Positions 59,990 to 64,000 of a stretch of DNA of 64,000 nucleotides are shown here, piece by piece (position 1 is the first letter of the stretch; every line of letters starts with the position of its first letter). The notes under the pieces were generated by a model. The model saw only the letters and a list, made by a program, of their open reading frames with translations. It ran no database searches and had not been told where the DNA came from. Made by a program: the position numbers and the translations under genes. Source of the DNA: Azospirillum brasilense (GTDB lineage: Bacteria > Pseudomonadota > Alphaproteobacteria > Azospirillales > Azospirillaceae); NCBI RefSeq assembly GCF_007827815.1, contig NZ_VITH01000016.1, forward strand, positions 62,001-126,000, given 5' to 3'.

Positions 59990-62854
59990 TCACAGGTTGA
60001 TGAACGCGATGTAGCTCTGGTCACCCACCGAGCCGGTGGTCATGCTCATCGCACCCACCGACTTGCCGGTGAAGGTCATGCTGGCGTCGATGGTGCCATT
60101 GCCGTCGATGTCGCAGCGGACCGTGGCGCCCTTGTAGCCCTCGGCACCGCCCATCTCCTCCCAGGACAGCTTGGAGACGCCCTCCTTGTAGCCCCACAGG
60201 GTGGACCACTCGCCCTGCTCCAGATCGGTGACGGTGGACCAGGTGATCTGGCCGCCGCGGGCGTCGACGAAGAAGGTGTCCTTACCCGCACCGCCGATCA
60301 GCCAGTTGGAGCCGGCACCGCCGTCCAGCACGTCGTCGCCGCCGCCGCCCGCCGCCGCGTCGTCACCGCCCAGCAGGTTGAGGAAGTCGTTGCCGTCGGA
60401 GCCGCCCAGCACCTCGCCGCGGTCGTCGCCCAGGAAGCTCCACTGCAGGCCAGAGACCGGACCGTCGTAGGCGTAGGCCTTCACGTCCTCCGTCACGCCC
60501 CCCACCGTGCGCTGCATCGACGCGAAAGGACGGTTGTCCACCGGCGGCTCGGTACCGGTCGGCGGGGTGGTGGTCGGCGGTTCGGTCGTCGGAGGAGTCG
60601 TGGTCGGCGGCTCCGTGCTCGGCGTCGAGGGCGTCCCGCTCAGGGTGATCCCGCTGCCGCTGACCTGGAACTGGTCCGCCGTGAAGCCCCCGGCGAAGCG
60701 CAGGGTGACGTCGGCGCCCGCCGTGGCGTCGGTGCCGATGTGCAGCAGGGTGACGCCGTTCACCGTCTCCGCCTGGACCTGCCCGGCGGTGAGCTGGCTG
60801 CCGTTGCCGGCGGTGACCGTCCCGGACAGCGCCGTGCCGGTGATGGTGAAGACGTCGCCGCCGGTGGCGCCAGTGATGCCGCTGGTGAAGCCGTTGGCCT
60901 GGGCCATGGTCATCGTCACCGTGTGGCGGACGCTGCCGACCAGTTCCAGCCTCTCCACGCTGGTCAGGGTCATCCCGGAGATGTCGATCTGTGGCGTCGC
61001 CGTGGTGATCTTGTTTTCCGGATCGGCGACGTTGTCGGAGCTGATGCGCAGCGTGTCGGTGCCGTCGCCGCCGTCGTAGGAGACCGTGCCGGCGTCGCTC
61101 TGCGCGGCGATGATGAAGGTGTCGTTGCCGGCCCCGCCCTGGATGATGTCGGCCTCGGGCAGCGGATCGTGCGCGCCGCTGTAGAAGACGTCGTCGCCGT
61201 CGCCGCCGATCATGGTGTCGACGCCCCAGTCGCCGATCAGCGTGTCGTTGCCGGTGCCGCCGTCGAGCATGTCGTTGCCGCCGCCGCCGGCCAGCAGGTC
61301 GTTGCCGGCCTCGCCGTACAGCATGTCGTCGTCGGCCCGACCGAAGGCCCGGTCGTCGCCGCCGCCGCCGTAGATCGTGTCGTTGCCGATGCCGCTTTCC
61401 ATCGTGTCGTTGCCGGCGCCGCCGATCTCGAGATCGTTGCCGCCATGGCCCCAGAACCAGACGCCGTTGTCGTTGCCGATCAGCTGGTCGTCGAACTCGC
61501 TGCCGATCCAGCGCTCGATGTTGGTGAAGCTGTCGCCCGCGGCGTCGCCCGTGCTGTTCGCCGGGTTGCGCAGGTCCAGGATGATCCCTGCGGTCGAGTT
61601 CGCGTAGGTGACCTCGTCGAAGCCGTCGCCGCCGTCGAACACGTCGGCACCGGCGCCGCCCTCCATGGTGTCGTGCCCGATGCCGCCGATCAGCGTGTCG
61701 TTGCCGTCGCCACCGTACATCAGGTCGTTGCCCTGGCCGCCGTCCATGCTGTCGTCGCCGGCGCCGCCGTACATGGTGTCGGCGTCGCCCTCGCCGAACA
61801 GGGTGTCGTTGCCGGCGCCGCCGTCGAGCATGTCGTTGCCCCAGCCGCCGTAGATCAGGTCGTTGCCGTCCTCGCCATAGAGCACGTCGTTGTCGGCGCG
61901 GCTGTAGATCTGGTCGTCACCGGCGCCGCCATAGACGGTGTCGTTGCCGTCGCCGCTCTCCATCGTGTCGTTGCCGGCCCCGCCGATCTCCACGTCGTCG
62001 CCCGCATGGCCCCAGAACCACACGGGGTCGTTTCCGGCCACCATCGTGTCGGCGAAGTTGGAGCCGATCCAGCGCTCGATGCCGGTGAAGGTGTCGCCCG
62101 CGGCATCGCCGGTGCTGTTCGCCGGGTTGCCGATGTCGATGACCATGCCGGCGGTGGCGTTCTCGTAGGTGACGACGTCGAAGCCGTCGCCGCCATCGAA
62201 CACATCGGCCCCGGCGCCGCCGTCCATCGTGTCGTGCCCGATGCCGCCGATCAGCGTGTCGTTGCCGCCGTTGCCGATCAGGATGTCGTTGCCGGCCCCG
62301 CCGTTGATGTTGTCCGCCGCGTCATCGCTGGTCAGCGTGTCGTTGCCGTCGGTCGGCGTGCCGGTCACGGCCAGCTCATGGGCCCAGCCGCGCGCACCGG
62401 CTCCCTCGACCCCGGCGAAGGGGGAGGGGGTGAAGACCGGCGCGGTGTGCACGTCGAGCTTCCAGGACGCGCCGCGCTCCGCCGGGCCGACCGGCCCCGA
62501 GGACGCGGCGACCGTGGCGCCCGTGGCGGCGGTCAAACGGTCGAGCAACAGGCGGCCCGCCTCGCCCGCACCGGCATGGCAGGCGTGGATGTGGATCTCG
62601 GTGCCGCGCGCGTCCGGCCAGGAACGGTCGAGCAGCGACCGCGCGTCCAGCGGGCTGGAGCCGATCAGCACCCGCCCCGGCTCGCCATGGGCGACGAGAT
62701 GCAGGACGGACGGGCGCGCGGCGAGGGCCGCGGCCAGCACGGCATGGCCATCGTCGGTGGCGGAGACGAGCGTGACCTGAACGCCGGGACGGCGGTGGCT
62801 GAGCAGTCCGTCGAGATCCTCAAGGCCAGCGTCCGCGATGATGACTTCGGTCAA
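59990..62854 (-). CDS. DUF4347/RTX secreted protein, copy 2
   Basis: About 954 residues and built like copy 1: DUF4347 domain (LHLVAHGEPGRVLIGS), RTX repeats, Thr-Pro-Glu linker, shared C-terminal module ending in YIAFINL. It has a second RTX block that makes it about 185 residues longer than copy 1. The calcium-binding nonapeptides (GGxGxDxLx) are particularly regular at about 185-490. The TTG at 62854 with GGAGA is the same as in copy 1; ATG 62917 would add 21 residues and is possible. Probable role is a surface or matrix protein exported by type I secretion. Confidence 0.8.
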   Translation of the reverse strand: MTEVIIADAGLEDLDGLLSHRRPGVQVTLVSATDDGHAVLAAALAARPSVLHLVAHGEPGRVLIGSSPLDARSLLDRSWPDARGTEIHIHACHAGAGEAGRLLLDRLTAATGATVAASSGPVGPAERGASWKLDVHTAPVFTPSPFAGVEGAGARGWAHELAVTGTPTDGNDTLTSDDAADNINGGAGNDILIGNGGNDTLIGGIGHDTMDGGAGADVFDGGDGFDVVTYENATAGMVIDIGNPANSTGDAAGDTFTGIERWIGSNFADTMVAGNDPVWFWGHAGDDVEIGGAGNDTMESGDGNDTVYGGAGDDQIYSRADNDVLYGEDGNDLIYGGWGNDMLDGGAGNDTLFGEGDADTMYGGAGDDSMDGGQGNDLMYGGDGNDTLIGGIGHDTMEGGAGADVFDGGDGFDEVTYANSTAGIILDLRNPANSTGDAAGDSFTNIERWIGSEFDDQLIGNDNGVWFWGHGGNDLEIGGAGNDTMESGIGNDTIYGGGGDDRAFGRADDDMLYGEAGNDLLAGGGGNDMLDGGTGNDTLIGDWGVDTMIGGDGDDVFYSGAHDPLPEADIIQGGAGNDTFIIAAQSDAGTVSYDGGDGTDTLRISSDNVADPENKITTATPQIDISGMTLTSVERLELVGSVRHTVTMTMAQANGFTSGITGATGGDVFTITGTALSGTVTAGNGSQLTAGQVQAETVNGVTLLHIGTDATAGADVTLRFAGGFTADQFQVSGSGITLSGTPSTPSTEPPTTTPPTTEPPTTTPPTGTEPPVDNRPFASMQRTVGGVTEDVKAYAYDGPVSGLQWSFLGDDRGEVLGGSDGNDFLNLLGGDDAAAGGGGDDVLDGGAGSNWLIGGAGKDTFFVDARGGQITWSTVTDLEQGEWSTLWGYKEGVSKLSWEEMGGAEGYKGATVRCDIDGNGTIDASMTFTGKSVGAMSMTTGSVGDQSYIAFINL

Positions 62855-63427
62855 GGGAGACTCTCCGTGGATTTTGTTGTGATCGTTGGGATGCCAGATC
62901 GCCTCCTTCGCGGACATTGGGAAGGTGGCGACATCCTATGACATGAATTTTCATGGCGTATTCCTGCAATCCTCTAAGAAGAAATAATCCAAGCTCCTCC
63001 GTATTACCGTGACGCGCCAAAAGACAGGCACGGCCAAAGTGAGTTCGTCAGTCGCATATTTCTGATTTTATTGGAGACACCCAGATAATCCGGAACCTCC
63101 GGAAGAGGGGCGCGAGGGGCTAGCGCTCTTCCTACACCGCATTTTCGAAGGGAGAGGGGGCGCGGGCGCCCATCATGCGGATGCGTCCACCCCCCTTTCG
63201 CGTTACGCCCACCCTCCTTCGACGCTCCGGTCGTCGCACCGCCTTCCGACATGGGGGCAGCTTTGGGACAGGCGGAGCGGGGGGGGGGGGGGTTCCCGTG
63301 CCGCTTTTCCCTGTCCGCGGAGGAAACGGCACGGCGCGGGGCGCTACAGCCTTGTGCGGCACAGCCCGTCTGGCGTTTCTATGGTCATGCGCGGTGAAGC
63401 AGGCGCAGCGGAGCGGAGAGGAACGCG
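62855..63427. other. Intergenic region between DUF4347 copy 2 and FAD oxidoreductase
   Basis: 573 bases without a convincing protein gene. The left part carries a leader similar to that of DUF4347 copy 1 (CTGCAAT...AAGAAGAAATAA) and a palindrome CATGAATTTTCATG (62942-62955). The right part has a homopolymer of 14 G (63279-63292) ahead of the oxidoreductase gene. Confidence 0.45.
63279..63292. repeat. Homopolymer run of 14 G
   Basis: A single uninterrupted G tract about 135 bases upstream of the FAD oxidoreductase start. Such tracts change length by slippage; in many bacteria they sit in phase-variable promoters or genes. No reading frame depends on it here, so it would act on transcription if at all. 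A sequencing or assembly length error is also possible. Confidence 0.8.
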
Positions 63428-64000
63428 ATGGAGCGGGTGGACTGCGTCGTGGTGGGGGCCGGAGTGATCGGGCTGGCGGTCGCCCGGCGGCTGGCGCGCG
63501 CCGGCCGGGACGTGGTGATTCTGGAAGCCGCCGAGGCCATCGGCACGGGCACCAGTTCGCGCAATTCCGAGGTCATCCACGCCGGACTCTATTACCCCAC
63601 GGGAAGCGTCCGGGCGCGGCTGTGCGTGGCCGGGCGCGACGCGCTGTACGCCTTCTGCGCCGCGCATGGCGTCGCGCACCAGCGCATCGGCAAGCTGATC
63701 GTCGCCACCGAGGAAGCCCAGCTGCCTCGCCTGGCGGCCATCCAGGCGCAGGCCGCGGCCAACGGGGTAAACGATCTGCGCGCGCTTTCCGCCGCCGAGG
63801 CGGCCGCGCTGGAACCGAACCTGCGCTGCGTCGGCGCCCTGCTGTCGCCCTCCACCGGCATCATCGACAGCCACGGGCTGATGCTGGCCCTTCAGGGCGA
63901 CGCGGAGGACTCCGGCGCCATGCTCGCCTTGCGGAGCCCGCTGGAGCGCGGCCACCGCACCGCCGACGGCTTCGAACTGGCGGTCGGCGGTGCGGAGCCG
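63428..64000 (+). CDS. FAD-dependent oxidoreductase, L-2-hydroxyglutarate oxidase-like (3' end cut)
   Basis: 191 residues are visible; the gene runs off the right edge. FAD binding is shown by VVVGAGVIGLAVARRLARAG and ILEAAEAIGTGTSSRNSEVIHAG, the latter typical of LhgO/YgaF. GKLIVATEEAQL and LSPSTGIIDSHGLMLAL continue the match. The enzyme would oxidise L-2-hydroxyglutarate or a related hydroxy acid and pass electrons to the respiratory chain. ATG 63428 with a weak upstream purine stretch. Confidence 0.85.
   Translation, partial: MERVDCVVVGAGVIGLAVARRLARAGRDVVILEAAEAIGTGTSSRNSEVIHAGLYYPTGSVRARLCVAGRDALYAFCAAHGVAHQRIGKLIVATEEAQLPRLAAIQAQAAANGVNDLRALSAAEAAALEPNLRCVGALLSPSTGIIDSHGLMLALQGDAEDSGAMLALRSPLERGHRTADGFELAVGGAEP

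Noticed and set aside
1..64000. CRISPR arrays, insertion sequences, rRNA genes
   Set aside because: No regularly spaced direct repeats, transposase genes or rRNA sequence were recognised in the window.

Overview
The window is GC-rich DNA (roughly 68-70% by eye) with the codon use of an alphaproteobacterium. The molybdenum-storage genes mosB-mosA, the Rhodospirillales-like surface glycan genes and the parAB pair with its own palindromic sites all point to an Azospirillum-like nitrogen fixer. The parAB block suggests that the window lies on a chromid or megaplasmid rather than the main chromosome. This placement is an inference from gene content, because no 16S or species marker is present.

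Layout. (1) 1-3062, minus strand: a sugar-activation block with a HAD phosphatase (cut by the window edge), an NAD-dependent epimerase, a broken SIS-domain isomerase and an HldE-like nucleotidyltransferase/sugar kinase. (2) 3471-31126: a large glycan-modification island with three radical SAM enzymes, sulfotransferase-like and methyltransferase genes, a TPR protein, several epimerases and two inverted GT4-methyltransferase paralogues. Its core (11743-20401) holds homologues of the four enzymes that make 3'-phospho-CDP-phosphoramidate for the O-methyl phosphoramidate capsule modification of Campylobacter jejuni: glutamine kinase, phosphoglutamine cytidylyltransferase, gamma-glutamyl-CDP-amidate hydrolase and the APS-kinase-like CDP-amidate kinase. 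A candidate methyltransferase is among them. Six unrelated genes in this island carry the same PglD/NeuD-N-terminal-like Rossmann domain. (3) 31351-34701: a secreted beta-helix protein with RTX repeats. (4) 34992-36651: mosB-mosA, preceded by a ModE-like inverted repeat and followed by a strong bidirectional terminator. (5) 36729-39201, minus strand: a small membrane protein, a GT4 glycosyltransferase and a TVP38/DedA protein. (6) 39202-40158: non-coding, with two candidate anti-Shine-Dalgarno small RNAs. (7) 40159-43000: TctB, TctA and an RraA-like aldolase. A third copy of the small RNA element and tRNA-Gly(GCC) follow. (8) 43579-51708: a TPR/DUF6165 protein, pseB, pseC, a small unknown protein, UDP-glucose dehydrogenase and a phosphomannomutase. 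(9) 51799-57043: a tyrosine recombinase, a methyltransferase-GT2 fusion, parA-parB and three copies of a GAATTC-centred palindrome that are probably parS. (10) 57228-62854: two tandem DUF4347/RTX secreted proteins sharing their C-terminal module with the beta-helix protein. (11) 63428-end: an L-2-hydroxyglutarate-oxidase-like FAD enzyme, cut by the window edge and preceded by a run of 14 G.

Together the genes describe a cell-surface carbohydrate region. UDP-glucuronate, hexose-phosphate, pseudaminic-type and heptose-type precursors feed glycosyltransferases, and the island adds unusual decorations by radical chemistry, methylation, sulfo- or phosphoramidate transfer. The strongest candidate for something not described in this group is the phosphoramidate cassette, combined with the repeated Rossmann domain fused to so many of its neighbours.
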